64,000 nucleotides of DNA, from the NCBI RefSeq assembly GCF_020510445.1, contig NZ_JAHBAG010000001.1, positions 1,588,501 to 1,652,500 of the forward strand. Reading direction: 5' to 3'. Positions within the stretch are counted from its first letter, which is position 1; every line of letters begins with the position of its first letter. The translations under genes were made by a program, and so were the position numbers. This document shows positions 26,895-35,895 of this stretch, in pieces. Source of the DNA: Hydrogenophaga taeniospiralis (GTDB lineage: Bacteria; Pseudomonadota; Gammaproteobacteria; Burkholderiales; Burkholderiaceae_C). Below the pieces are notes generated by a model. That model was given only the letters and a program-made list of their open reading frames with translations, made no database searches and was not told the origin of the DNA.

Positions 26895-27188
26895 GGGGAG
26901 CGGCTCCTGGTGGGGCGTTGAAGGAGGGGGCATTTTCTCTTGCAACCCTCACGCTTGCGCCGCCTCGGTTTTGGATTGAAACGATGGTTGGTGATATGGC
27001 CGCAGTTGTCAGTTGTGTCTGACAGATGGCGGCCTGTACAGGCCAACTTTCTGCGGCCTGAAAGGCAGATTCAGGCTGGCTGCTGCCGATCAGATCTTGG
27101 CGCCGAATGTCGGCTGCGCCCAAAGACCTGACGTTGAACGTCCCGCGGTACGGCTGTGCGCTAAGGGGCGTTGAAATTCTTAGTTAGG

Positions 27189-27240
27189 GGTCGATCACTT
27201 CATCGTGAAGTGATCATCAGCACTGAGGACGTGATCGACC
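27189..27240. repeat. Nested inverted repeats downstream of the STAND gene
   Basis: The inner hairpin has arms GATCACTTCA (27193-27202) and TGAAGTGATC (27206-27215) around TCG. The left outer arm GGTCGATCAC (27189-27198) also pairs perfectly with GTGATCGACC (27231-27240), so two alternative hairpins are possible. No T-run follows on either strand. The remaining 26946-27306 stretch shows no gene I can support. Confidence 0.6.
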
Positions 27241-27306
27241 GTCGCCGGGCCGATGTACTTGAACAAAATCCAGGCATGTCCTCCCCTTCGACTGCTGCCG
27301 GTGGTC

Positions 27307-30039
27307 CTACTCGTTGATCTTCTGAGGAACTCTGCTCGTAAAGACGCCTGCTTGTCGCGCCCACACGCGAAACAGGGTCCCTGCCTTCGCCGTCGTCGAT
27401 GGCGCCCAAGGCAAGCCGTACGCGCCGCGCAGGGCTTCGCCGACTACTTCTGGCCGTACGTCGGATTGGGCCTCGATCAGCGAAAGAGCTGATTGGCCAC
27501 CGGGTACTTGCCCTAGCAATCTCTTTAGGGTCGATGTATCCAGTGCGTCGGAGATCAAAAGGTCAATGCATGGCATCGCACTTGATAAGAGACTCCCATC
27601 TGCACCGATCAGGCCGAGGACATAGAGGTCGTTGTGGGCCTTCTGGGCAGCGGAACTATTCATAGGACGAGCCGCCCCGCGCACCTTTGCACGGAGGTAC
27701 TCAATGGCCATTTCCGGGCCGCCTTGCGGGAAGGTCTTGCGCAGGCGCTCTCTCGTGCTTAGCAGTGTTGCCTTGCCAGTAGCTGCACTTGCCTCAAAGA
27801 GCATCTGACCACGCCAGTGAATCAACCCCGCATAGTCCAGCCATGAACTGAACGAGACGGCATATATACGCCACGTATGCGGAGTTGCCTCCACCGCAGG
27901 GAAAAGACTGGGCATCTCGGTTGCGAGCGTGTCGAGCGACACCCCATGCTCGTTGGCACTAGCAAGGAGATGCTGTAGTCGCGCGAAAACGGTGTGCCGT
28001 CGCAGCGATTTGGCTACTCGCTCACGAATCAGGTTCTCGCTGGGCGGCCCTGAGCGCAACTGTTCCGACAACAAGAGGCCACCTGACTTTGGAACCAGTA
28101 CCCCAAGCTGACGGAGGTCACGTGCCGCGTTAAACACCACGTGCTGCGACGTAGCCAACTCCCGTGCCGCCTCAGCAGTGCCGACTTCGCCGCCCTTTTG
28201 CACCACAAACTGCAGCAGCTTTGACGTGGAGGCCGCGCGCTGGCGAAGAATGTAGGTGTCCTCGACAGCCACCTTGCCCGTCAACAAGAATTCACGAAAG
28301 GTATCCCAGTAAACGTCAATGCGCTCGCCAACGCGAACTACAAGGCGCTGGTCAACAAGTGATTGAATGACGGGGGGGTTAACGCGCTCGACGATCTCCG
28401 TCACCAGCACGGGAGCTTCGCGAGCAATGGCCCTAAGCGCTTCAACTTCAGGGGCATCAAGGACTGCCAGGTCCTGCTCGAAAAGGCCCTCAATATTGAG
28501 CGACTCGGCTAGCAATGTCTCCTCTGTCGTGCCAGCCTGCAACTGCTTGAGGATGTGGCTTGCGAGCTTCTTCAGCAGCCAGGGAAGGCCTTGAGAATAC
28601 TCACGAAGCCGCTGCTTTAGATCGGCCGAAAGGCTAGCGCCGGCTGCTTTCGCGAGTCGTCCCAGAAGTGTTCCGACTTCTGCAGGACCGAACGGTTCAA
28701 CATTGATCACGAGGGAGGCGCCGCGGATCTCATCCCTCAGGCGGTACGGGTAGTTCTCAGTCAAGCCGACGAGATCGGTTTTCCACGAGAACCCAAGCAG
28801 GATCGGTGCTGAAAGTTCCCGAACCGCGAGTGCTAGGTCGCGAAATTCCTGAGTTAGGCGAGGTTCGCGGAATACGTTTTCGAACTGGTCAAAGAAAATC
28901 AATAGCGGTGCGGCCGACGTCCACTTTGAAGACTGCAGTGTTTTCAGTGTGCTTTGAAGAGACGCGAAGGACGCGTCAGAAGGCAGCGTCAACTTGCCCT
29001 TTGCCTCAGCCTCAGTCATTGCCTTTCTGAGAGCAGCTGACACGTACTGCGGCACTACCGCCGTACGAGTGTCCATGACGGTGGCCGCGCCACCACCAGT
29101 TTCAACTTGATCTGCAATCCGTAACGCCAACGAGCTCTTGCCCCAGCCAGATTGGGCATTTAGGACGATCACACGCCCTTTGGCACCAGCCTCTTCAGAA
29201 ATCTTCTTGACCATCGCAAGGAGATTCTCTCGACCTACAAAGAATGCGGGTGCTGCAGGGAACTGGTACTCGAAATCGGCAGCACTTCCGACGACTGATA
29301 CCAGGGTAGGCACATCGGCCGAGGCTGCATGCCGGTCCAGAGCTAGGCCTGCGGCCATGTCCTGCACTGGGAGGCCGCTCGCGTACTCGTCAGCCGCTAC
29401 AAGCGCAACTTCCGCCGCACTCATCCTGCCGGATGTTCGTTGAACTAGTACGCGTACAGGAAGGCGGGAGCCAGGATCCAGTTCTTTGGCTAGCGCAGCT
29501 ATACCGTTGGCTGTGAGCAAGAGAGCATGGTCCGACAGCACCGCCCCGCTTGACGGTTCGATCTGCCGAATCCATCCCTTCTGTTTCACGAGGTCATAGA
29601 TCTGCGTGGCGGTCACTAGCTTGAATCGCTTGTCCTTTGCTTCCAGCTTCCGCACGAACTCGTTTCCTTCGGCGGTAAGGCCGGGCACAGCAACGAACCA
29701 TCCATGCATTGATGGTTCATCCAAACGTTCAGCGCCGAGCTTTCCATAGAAATTGCTAACGGCAGACAGCGGGAGAAATGAGCTGTATGCCTTGCACTCC
29801 GCGATGGCTGCTTCACGGGTAAGAGTAAGGCGTGCGGCAATGTCTACTTCATAGCCGCTCTGTCGGACGTTTACGGTACTCTTTGTCGGAGGCTCACATC
29901 CGAACGCTTCAAACACGCGGGCGATGAACCGCTCGAATAAGTGCCCACGGGCGTGGGCTTGGACACCAGCGTTGTCGCCCTCAGCGATGATGACTATTTG
30001 CGGCGCCGCGATGTCGAGCAATGGTTGAGCTTCGTTCAT
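27307..30039 (-). CDS. Mrr-like nuclease fused to STAND-type NTPase (candidate defence protein)
   Basis: The 910-residue protein is unrelated in composition to its neighbours. Residues 30-150 resemble an Mrr-type PD-(D/E)XK nuclease: E36 (LFERF), D66 (GYEVD), and E81-x-K83 (ECK). An FFVGREN box (266-272) opens a STAND/AAA ATPase: P-loop AQSGWGKSS with K301 (the first Gly is Ala295) and Walker B IFFDQFENVF with D384. The C-terminal 350 residues look helical with winged-helix-like segments (about 604-660 and 675-745) and may be the sensor. I chose ATG 30039 because AGGAGG lies 13 bases upstream and the frame above it lacks a domain. Lower G+C and no operon partner suggest horizontal acquisition. 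Function is inferred from domains only. Confidence 0.85.
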   Translation of the reverse strand: MNEAQPLLDIAAPQIVIIAEGDNAGVQAHARGHLFERFIARVFEAFGCEPPTKSTVNVRQSGYEVDIAARLTLTREAAIAECKAYSSFLPLSAVSNFYGKLGAERLDEPSMHGWFVAVPGLTAEGNEFVRKLEAKDKRFKLVTATQIYDLVKQKGWIRQIEPSSGAVLSDHALLLTANGIAALAKELDPGSRLPVRVLVQRTSGRMSAAEVALVAADEYASGLPVQDMAAGLALDRHAASADVPTLVSVVGSAADFEYQFPAAPAFFVGRENLLAMVKKISEEAGAKGRVIVLNAQSGWGKSSLALRIADQVETGGGAATVMDTRTAVVPQYVSAALRKAMTEAEAKGKLTLPSDASFASLQSTLKTLQSSKWTSAAPLLIFFDQFENVFREPRLTQEFRDLALAVRELSAPILLGFSWKTDLVGLTENYPYRLRDEIRGASLVINVEPFGPAEVGTLLGRLAKAAGASLSADLKQRLREYSQGLPWLLKKLASHILKQLQAGTTEETLLAESLNIEGLFEQDLAVLDAPEVEALRAIAREAPVLVTEIVERVNPPVIQSLVDQRLVVRVGERIDVYWDTFREFLLTGKVAVEDTYILRQRAASTSKLLQFVVQKGGEVGTAEAARELATSQHVVFNAARDLRQLGVLVPKSGGLLLSEQLRSGPPSENLIRERVAKSLRRHTVFARLQHLLASANEHGVSLDTLATEMPSLFPAVEATPHTWRIYAVSFSSWLDYAGLIHWRGQMLFEASAATGKATLLSTRERLRKTFPQGGPEMAIEYLRAKVRGAARPMNSSAAQKAHNDLYVLGLIGADGSLLSSAMPCIDLLISDALDTSTLKRLLGQVPGGQSALSLIEAQSDVRPEVVGEALRGAYGLPWAPSTTAKAGTLFRVWARQAGVFTSRVPQKINE

Positions 30040-30558
30040 TTTGGGTAACTTGCCTCCTGCATTCACAGTATGGCTGATAGGAGGGGGATGGGAGCAAGCT
30101 GACCTCGACTTCAACGTGGCGCGGCCGTCGCCGCAGCGTGCCGATTTGGTCCCATGGTCTTCGCTACTGTCGTTCACGGTGGATGATCGATAAGGGTCGC
30201 TCTTCGGTGACGAGCCATACAGAGCGTACGACAGGTCAGGGCCTATGCAGCAGCACCGGAAAGTAGAAGCGCCGCAGGAAGGCGGTGGTAGCTGCGGCAC
30301 GGGTGTCGTCTGCCCGCAGCGTCTAGTAGCAGTCATTCGCGCGATCTCTGATCTCGGAGGTCGAACGACCGGTACATGGCGGTACTCGTGAGTTGGCTGC
30401 ACGACGGCCACCGACCGCACTCGCTGCGTATCGGACATTTGCCACAAGAATTTGGGTGATCGCAATCGCCGGGCGATGGAGCATTTTGATCTCACGGTTC
30501 GCCCCAGTCGATTGCTCGGCAACGCGCGTGCAAGCTGAGCATCGGCGCTGTGCTTTTC
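30040..30558. other. Gene-free spacer upstream of the STAND gene
   Basis: About 520 bases of lower G+C than the flanks. It should hold the promoter of the nuclease-ATPase gene. The frame of that gene stays open upstream without start signals or domain-like sequence. I see no RNA gene, integrase remnant or second reading frame I could defend. Confidence 0.5.
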
Positions 30559-32619
30559 CTAGTCGTCTTCGCGCACCCGGTACCGCCCCATCAACGTCTG
30601 TTGGACGGCCGGCGGAACGGCCTCGTAGTGCGACAACGCGACGGTGTAGCGCCCCTGGCCGCTGGTCATCGCATTGAGCCGCGACTGGTAGTCGGCCAGC
30701 TCGGCCTCTGGCACCTGACCGCCGATGGCCACGGTGCCGGCCCCCAGGCCCGATGTGCCTGTGACCAGGCCGCGCCGCAACGACAGGTCGCTCGTGACGT
30801 CGCCCACGGAATGCTCGGGCACGGCGATCTCGATCTGGACAATCGGCTCGAGCACAACCGGCCGGGCCTCGCGAATCGCCGCCATGAAGGCCTTGCGGCC
30901 GGCGGTCGCGAAGGCGATGTCCTTGCTGTCCACGCTGTGGTGCTTGCCGTCGTACACGACGACGCGCACGTCGGCCACGGGGAAGCCGGCGATCGCGCCG
31001 TACGCCAAAACCTCGCGCACGCCTTTCTCGACCGCGGGGATGAACTGGCCCGGGATCGCACCGCCCCTGACTTCGTCGGCGAACTCGAAGCCCGCGCCTC
31101 GCGCGAGCGGCTCGATGCGCAGGAAGACTTCGGCGAACTGGCCGGCACCGCCGCTCTGCTTCTTGTGGCGGTAGTGGCCCTCGGCCGGCGCGGTCACGGT
31201 CTCGCGGTAGGCGATGCGCGGTGGCCGAGTCTGGACATCGAAGCGGTAAACCTCGCGCAGGCGTTCGAGCACGATGCGCAGGTGCAGCTCGCCGAGCCCG
31301 TAGAGGACCGTCTCGTTGGTCGCGGCCACATGCTCGATGCGCAGGCACGGGTCCTCGGCCGCGAGCTTGCCGAGGATTTCCCAGGCGCGCTGCTCGTCGC
31401 CATGCCGCTTGGGCTCCACGGCCAGGCCGTACACCGGCACCGGGAACGGCAGCGGAGCGAGGTGCACATGGCTGTCTTCGGCCGCATCGTGCAACACGGC
31501 ATCGAAATGGATCTCGTCGACCTTGGCCACCGCCACGATGTCTCCGGGCAGCGCGTGCGACACCTCGACGTGGTCCTTGCCCTGGAGCATGAACAGGTGC
31601 CCGACCTTGAACGGCTTGCGGCCGTCGCCGATGTAGAGCTGGCTGTCGCGCGTGACCGTGCCCTGGTGCACACGAAAGATGCCCATCTTGCCGACATAGG
31701 GGTCGATCGTGACCTTGAACACATGCGCCAGCACGTGCAGCGTCGAGTCAGGCTTGGCCTCCATGGGCATGGCCTCAGCGCCTTCGCCAACGATGAAGCT
31801 CGGCGGGTTGGCTTCGGTCGGATCGGGCAGGAGTTTGACGATCACGTCAAGCAACTCGGCCACGCCGGCGCCGCTGCGCGACGAGGCGAAACACACCGGG
31901 ATCAGGTGGCCTTCGCGCAGCGCCTGCTCCAGCGGCGCGTGCAGCTCCGACGGGTCGACGTCGCCTTTCTCGAGGTAGCGGTCGACGAAGGCCGCGTCGA
32001 CCTCGACCACCTGCTCCACCAGCGCGCGGTGCGCCGCTTCGACGGGGCCGAAGTCGGAGCGTCCGAAGCGGTTGAAGAAGCAGTCGATCACCTGCCGGTT
32101 GACCCCGTCGGGCACGTTCAGCGGCAGGCATTCGCGGCCGAAGGTGGCCTGGATGTCGGCCAGCAGCCCCGACAGCGAGACACCCTGCGCGTCGATCTTG
32201 TTGACGATGATCATGCGGGCGAGGCGGCGCGAGGCTGCGTATTCCATCATGCGCACCGCCATCGGCTCGATGCCGGTGGCGGCATTGATGACCACCGCCA
32301 CCGTCTCGACCGCCTCCAGCGCCGGCAGGCTCTGGCCGAGGAAGTCGGGTCCGCCGGGCGTGTCGATGAGGTAGATGCGCGTGCCGGCATGCGTGAGGTG
32401 CATCACCGAGGCGTTGAGCGAATGCAGCATGCGGCGCTCGAGCGGGTCGTGGTCGCTAACGGTGCTGCCGCGCTCGACGCTGCCCCACGCGCCGATGGCG
32501 CCCGCCTTGTACAGCAAGGCCTCGGCCAGCGAGGTCTTGCCGGCGACTGCGGCGCCTACGAGCGCCAATGTTCGCACGGCTCTTATTTCGGCCGTGAGGC
32601 CGTTCGATCGGCTTGGCAT
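30559..32619 (-). CDS. Elongation factor G-like GTPase (FusA2 type)
   Basis: This 686-residue translational GTPase paralogue has all EF-G domains: G1 GAAVAGKTS (22-30), G3 DTPGG, G4 NKID, then beta-barrel domain II and C-terminal domains IV and V ending near GRYTVALSHYEAVPP. It differs from canonical EF-G in key places. The G1 loop lacks the usual GHVDHGKT form, the switch I RGITI motif is absent, and the catalytic His of DTPGHVDF is replaced (DTPGGPDF). It is therefore probably an accessory EF-G-like protein with altered GTPase control. ATG 32619 opens directly on the G domain. It stands alone, with no ribosomal genes nearby. Confidence 0.9.
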   Translation of the reverse strand: MPSRSNGLTAEIRAVRTLALVGAAVAGKTSLAEALLYKAGAIGAWGSVERGSTVSDHDPLERRMLHSLNASVMHLTHAGTRIYLIDTPGGPDFLGQSLPALEAVETVAVVINAATGIEPMAVRMMEYAASRRLARMIIVNKIDAQGVSLSGLLADIQATFGRECLPLNVPDGVNRQVIDCFFNRFGRSDFGPVEAAHRALVEQVVEVDAAFVDRYLEKGDVDPSELHAPLEQALREGHLIPVCFASSRSGAGVAELLDVIVKLLPDPTEANPPSFIVGEGAEAMPMEAKPDSTLHVLAHVFKVTIDPYVGKMGIFRVHQGTVTRDSQLYIGDGRKPFKVGHLFMLQGKDHVEVSHALPGDIVAVAKVDEIHFDAVLHDAAEDSHVHLAPLPFPVPVYGLAVEPKRHGDEQRAWEILGKLAAEDPCLRIEHVAATNETVLYGLGELHLRIVLERLREVYRFDVQTRPPRIAYRETVTAPAEGHYRHKKQSGGAGQFAEVFLRIEPLARGAGFEFADEVRGGAIPGQFIPAVEKGVREVLAYGAIAGFPVADVRVVVYDGKHHSVDSKDIAFATAGRKAFMAAIREARPVVLEPIVQIEIAVPEHSVGDVTSDLSLRRGLVTGTSGLGAGTVAIGGQVPEAELADYQSRLNAMTSGQGRYTVALSHYEAVPPAVQQTLMGRYRVREDD

Positions 32620-33053
32620 GGTTGGACTCCTTTGCACGTCCGGAAGGCCGGCCCGGCGGCCCGCATGGGCTCGGGCGTTGCGTGTGGACGTCGGGGCAGC
32701 GTACGGGATTGACCGCGCTAACGCAAATTGATTGCGCCGCCGATTTCCAATACCTGACCGGCATGCATGCCGCGTTGACCTCCCCCTTGTTGCCAGCGTG
32801 CTGAGACATGGGCTCACACATCAAGATGTCTTAACAACAACTCTCTGAGCCCGTCATGACCACTGTCACCGTCGACTCTGCATGCCGTTGCCGGCGACAG
32901 GTCATCGCGCTCGACATGTGTCGAGCGCTTTCAACGACTGCACTGCGGCCGTCACCGTGAATTGACGGAGCGCACATCACCGGCGGTAATCGCTGCAAAG
33001 CTGCACTAGGAACTTCGAAGGTCGCTTCTAAACGGGCAGCAGCCCACATGCCT
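32620..33053. other. Gene-free spacer with a perfect 22-base palindrome
   Basis: About 430 bases between the EF-G-like gene start and the LysR gene stop. It should hold the EF-G-like promoter. GCGCTCGACA (32907-32916) and TGTCGAGCGC (32919-32928) form a perfect palindrome around TG. I see no supported gene; short frames here lack family motifs. Confidence 0.5.
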
Positions 33054-33962
33054 CTACCGCCACGGCACCCCGCCTGCGCCTCCAAACGCAGGAATGTTTG
33101 AAAACACGTCGGTCATGAAGTCCATGAACACGATGGCCCGTTTGGATAGCAGCCTGTTGGCAACGTAGATGATCTGAATCGGCACAAGTGGGACAGCGTA
33201 TTCCGACAGCACCAACTGCAAGCTGCCGTCTTCGAGCCCTTCGGCGAACAGCCATGCCGGTCCGTGTGCAACCCCCAGCCCTGCGCTGACAGATGCGCGG
33301 ACGGCTTCGGGTGAGTTGACCCTCAGCCTGCCGGAAACCGGAACATCGACGTCTCGAAAACGCCATGTCGCACCGGAGGACAGCAGGGTGTAGACCAGGC
33401 AATCGTGCCCGCGCAGGTCATTGGGGACGAGGGGGACCCCTCGCTTGGCCAGATAGGTTTTGCTGGCGACGCACACCCGCTCGAACATACCGATGCGCCG
33501 GGCGCGCAGCGCACTGTCCTCCAGGTGTCCGATGCGGATCGCCAACTCGGTCCCTTCATCCACCAGGTTCACGTAGCGGTCGTTGATCTGGAGATCCAGC
33601 GTCAATCTGGGATAACGCTCCAGAAAAGTCGGCACCTGTGGCATCACGAAGGCATGGGCCAGCGCGGTCGGACAGGCCACGCGCAAGAGTCCCGATGGAT
33701 CGACGTTGTCCCTGAATGAGGATTCGGATTCGTCCACGGCATCCAGAATTCGCCGCACGTCGGCGTAGTAGCGCTCGCCCTCTGGCGTCAAGGAAAGCTT
33801 GCGGGTGGATCGGTGCAGCAGCCGCGTTTGCAGGTGATCTTCCAGCGCAGCCACGTAGCGGCTGACGTTGGGCTGCCCGAGGCCCAAGTCGCGCCCCGCG
33901 GCAGAAAAACTCCCCATCTCTACGGCTCGGGCGAAGCATGTCATCCAGAGAAATCGGTCCAT
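33054..33962 (-). CDS. LysR family transcriptional regulator
   Basis: This 302-residue regulator has an N-terminal winged helix-turn-helix (FSAAGRDLGLGQPNVSRYVAALEDHL) and a C-terminal periplasmic-binding-protein-like effector domain. It is divergent from the SDR gene at 34090 and probably controls it. I chose ATG 33962, which is preceded by AAGGAAGG. The alternative ATG at 33980 would overlap the inverted repeat at 33976-33996 that looks like its own operator. The inducer is unknown. Confidence 0.92.
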   Translation of the reverse strand: MDRFLWMTCFARAVEMGSFSAAGRDLGLGQPNVSRYVAALEDHLQTRLLHRSTRKLSLTPEGERYYADVRRILDAVDESESSFRDNVDPSGLLRVACPTALAHAFVMPQVPTFLERYPRLTLDLQINDRYVNLVDEGTELAIRIGHLEDSALRARRIGMFERVCVASKTYLAKRGVPLVPNDLRGHDCLVYTLLSSGATWRFRDVDVPVSGRLRVNSPEAVRASVSAGLGVAHGPAWLFAEGLEDGSLQLVLSEYAVPLVPIQIIYVANRLLSKRAIVFMDFMTDVFSNIPAFGGAGGVPWR

Positions 33963-33975
33963 GCCTTCCTTTCTA

Positions 33976-33996
33976 TTCATGCTTCCAATGCATGAA
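33976..33996. promoter_or_regulatory. Candidate LysR binding site between divergent genes
   Basis: Arms TTCATGC (33976-33982) and GCATGAA (33990-33996) with a seven-base centre contain the T-N11-A pattern typical of LysR boxes. The site lies in the 127-base gap between the LysR gene and the SDR gene, in AT-rich sequence. Confidence 0.5.
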
Positions 33997-34089
33997 ACAT
34001 ATTCAAAAATGGCATCTTATATGTTTGATTGCATGGGTGCACATTACTCCCAGTCGACCGCAGTTGGTCGTCAATCAAAGGAGCTTCCT

Positions 34090-34842
34090 ATGTCCCGCCT
34101 GCAAGGCAAACGCACTCTCATCACCGGCGGCACCAGCGGCATCGGCCTGGAAACCGCCAAGCAGTTTCTGACCGAAGGTGCCCGCGTCATCGTGACGGGT
34201 GTGAATCCCGATTCGATCGCGAAGGCCCAGGCCGAACTCGGATCGGAGGTCCCGGTTCTGCGCGCGGACTCGTCCAGCGTCGCCGCACAGAAAGAACTGG
34301 CACAGACCGTCAAGGACCATTACGGCCAGTTGGACGTCGCCTTCCTCAACGCTGGTGTGTCCGTCTGGTTGCCCATCGAGGAATGGACGGAAGACATGTT
34401 CGACCGCTCGTTCGCCATCAACGTCAAGGGACCTTACTTCCTGCTCCAGGCCCTGTTGCCGGTGTTCGCGAATCCCGCTTCCGTGGTGCTCAACACGTCC
34501 GTCAGCGCCCATACCGGCGCGGACCGCTCGTCCGTCTATGCCGCCACCAAGGCGGCATTCCTGAACATGTCGAAGACGCTGTCGACCGAATTGCTCGGGC
34601 GCGGCATCCGGGTCAACGCGGTCAGCCCCGGCCCGGTCGAGACGCCGCTGTACGACAAGGCCGGCATCCCCGAGGCCTACCGCGAGCAGGTCAACAAGGC
34701 GATTGTGTCGACCATCCCGCTCGGCCGCTTCGGCACGCCCGAGGAGGTGGCCAAGGCCGTGCTGTACCTGGCCTCCGACGAGTCCCGCTGGACTGTGGGT
34801 TCGGAACTGGTGGTGGACGGCGGCCGCTTGCTGAACGGCTGA
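34090..34842 (+). CDS. SDR family oxidoreductase
   Basis: This 250-residue classical short-chain dehydrogenase has the cofactor loop TGGTSGIG, the NAG motif (FLNAGVS), a Ser in NTSVSAH, YAATK (Tyr and Lys of the catalytic set), and a PG motif (SPGPVETP) before the C-terminal VDGG. The substrate is unknown. ATG 34090 follows CAAAGGAGC; earlier in-frame codons lie across the putative LysR box. The divergent LysR gene is the likely regulator. Confidence 0.92.
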   Translation: MSRLQGKRTLITGGTSGIGLETAKQFLTEGARVIVTGVNPDSIAKAQAELGSEVPVLRADSSSVAAQKELAQTVKDHYGQLDVAFLNAGVSVWLPIEEWTEDMFDRSFAINVKGPYFLLQALLPVFANPASVVLNTSVSAHTGADRSSVYAATKAAFLNMSKTLSTELLGRGIRVNAVSPGPVETPLYDKAGIPEAYREQVNKAIVSTIPLGRFGTPEEVAKAVLYLASDESRWTVGSELVVDGGRLLNG

Positions 34843-34875
34843 CCGTGGCGGCCCCCGCGGAGCCCAGGCAAAGGT

Positions 34876-35760
34876 CTACGGCTCCGTGGCCCGCAGCTCG
34901 TCGTGCAGCCAATCCACCAGCTTCACCACATCGGCTCGGCGGCTGAGGTGCGGAGCGGTCCAGATCGACAGCCGGTTGGGGCCGCGCACAAAGCCCATGG
35001 GCGCCACCAGGGTGCCACTCATCAAATCATCCCGCACCAGCATGCGGGGCACATTGGCCATGCCCAGACCGCAGCGGGCGCCCTGGATCAGCAGGTAGAA
35101 GTGGTCGAATGACTGGTCGACCCGCAAATCCTGATCCGCTTGCCCACTGCAGCGGGCCCAGTCGGCCCAGGCCGTGGGTCGGGTGCGCGAGACCATCAGC
35201 CGTGCTCGAACGAGATCTTCGAACGACTCGATGCGTTGCTGCCGCAGGTACTCGGGCGAGCAAACCGGCCCAATCCACTCATGCGCCACATCCGCGCGCA
35301 CGGCGTCTTTGGGCGGATCGATCGATGACAGACGAATGGCCACGCTGACGTTGTCATGGGCGAAGTCGATCGGCCCATGGCTCATGTTGAAGCGCAGTTC
35401 CACCTCGGGGTTGTCTTCCTTGAAGCGACCCAGCCGGGGAATGAGCCAGTACATCATGATCGACTCGGAACACGCCAGGGTGAGCGGGCCCGGCTTCAGT
35501 TGCTCAACGCTGGACTGGATCAACCCGAAGGCGGTCGAGAGGCCCTCTGCCAGGCGCAGCCCTTCGCTGGTCGGCGTCGCCCCCTGCGCCGTGCGCTGCA
35601 GCAGCGCCAGACCCAGCGTGTCTTCCAGCATCCGGATGTGACGACTGACCGCGCCATGCGTCACCGACAGTTCTTCAGCCGCAGCGCTGAAGCTGCGCAG
35701 ACGTGCCGTGGCCTCAAAGGCTCGCAATGCGTTGAGCGAAAGTCTGTGGGACGTGGTCAT
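34876..35760 (-). CDS. LysR family transcriptional regulator of the RuBisCO-like cluster
   Basis: The 294-residue protein has the N-terminal helix-turn-helix FSAAAEELSVTHGAVSRHIRMLE and a GcvA-like effector domain (LACSESIMMYWLIPRL). It is divergent from the acid-sugar catabolic genes that begin at 35896, with 135 bases between, so it probably regulates them and itself. Candidate operators are at 35798-35852. The inducer is presumably a pathway acid sugar; this is inferred from context. Confidence 0.92.
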   Translation of the reverse strand: MTTSHRLSLNALRAFEATARLRSFSAAAEELSVTHGAVSRHIRMLEDTLGLALLQRTAQGATPTSEGLRLAEGLSTAFGLIQSSVEQLKPGPLTLACSESIMMYWLIPRLGRFKEDNPEVELRFNMSHGPIDFAHDNVSVAIRLSSIDPPKDAVRADVAHEWIGPVCSPEYLRQQRIESFEDLVRARLMVSRTRPTAWADWARCSGQADQDLRVDQSFDHFYLLIQGARCGLGMANVPRMLVRDDLMSGTLVAPMGFVRGPNRLSIWTAPHLSRRADVVKLVDWLHDELRATEP

Positions 35761-35797
35761 GGGGGCACTCTCCGACCTAGGGTCAACCCGGATATGT

Positions 35798-35852
35798 TGT
35801 GAGTTTATGTCACAGGACGGAAAAATTATATCGTTTTACATAGAGTGAAACG
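35798..35852. promoter_or_regulatory. Two candidate LysR boxes in the divergent promoter
   Basis: The first site has arms TGTGA (35798-35802) and TCACA (35810-35814) around seven bases. The second has arms CGTTTTAC (35832-35839) and GTGAAACG (35845-35852) with one mismatch. The gap is AT-rich. Paired dyads of this spacing are typical of LysR activation and autoregulation sites. Confidence 0.45.
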
Positions 35853-35895
35853 TCATTTATCTTTCGCTCCAGTTCATAAATTAACTCACAGCCAG

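Noticed and set aside
27189..27240. Attachment site of an integrative element
   Set aside because: There is an inverted repeat but no integrase, tRNA gene or direct duplication at the other end of the island.
30323..31348. Open frame of 341 codons on the minus strand near the EF-G-like gene start
   Set aside because: It overlaps the EF-G-like coding region in a different frame and has no family motif.
35798..35814. CRP binding site (TGTGA/TCACA)
   Set aside because: The half-sites are seven bases apart, not six, and lie in a LysR-divergent promoter, where a LysR box is the simpler explanation.
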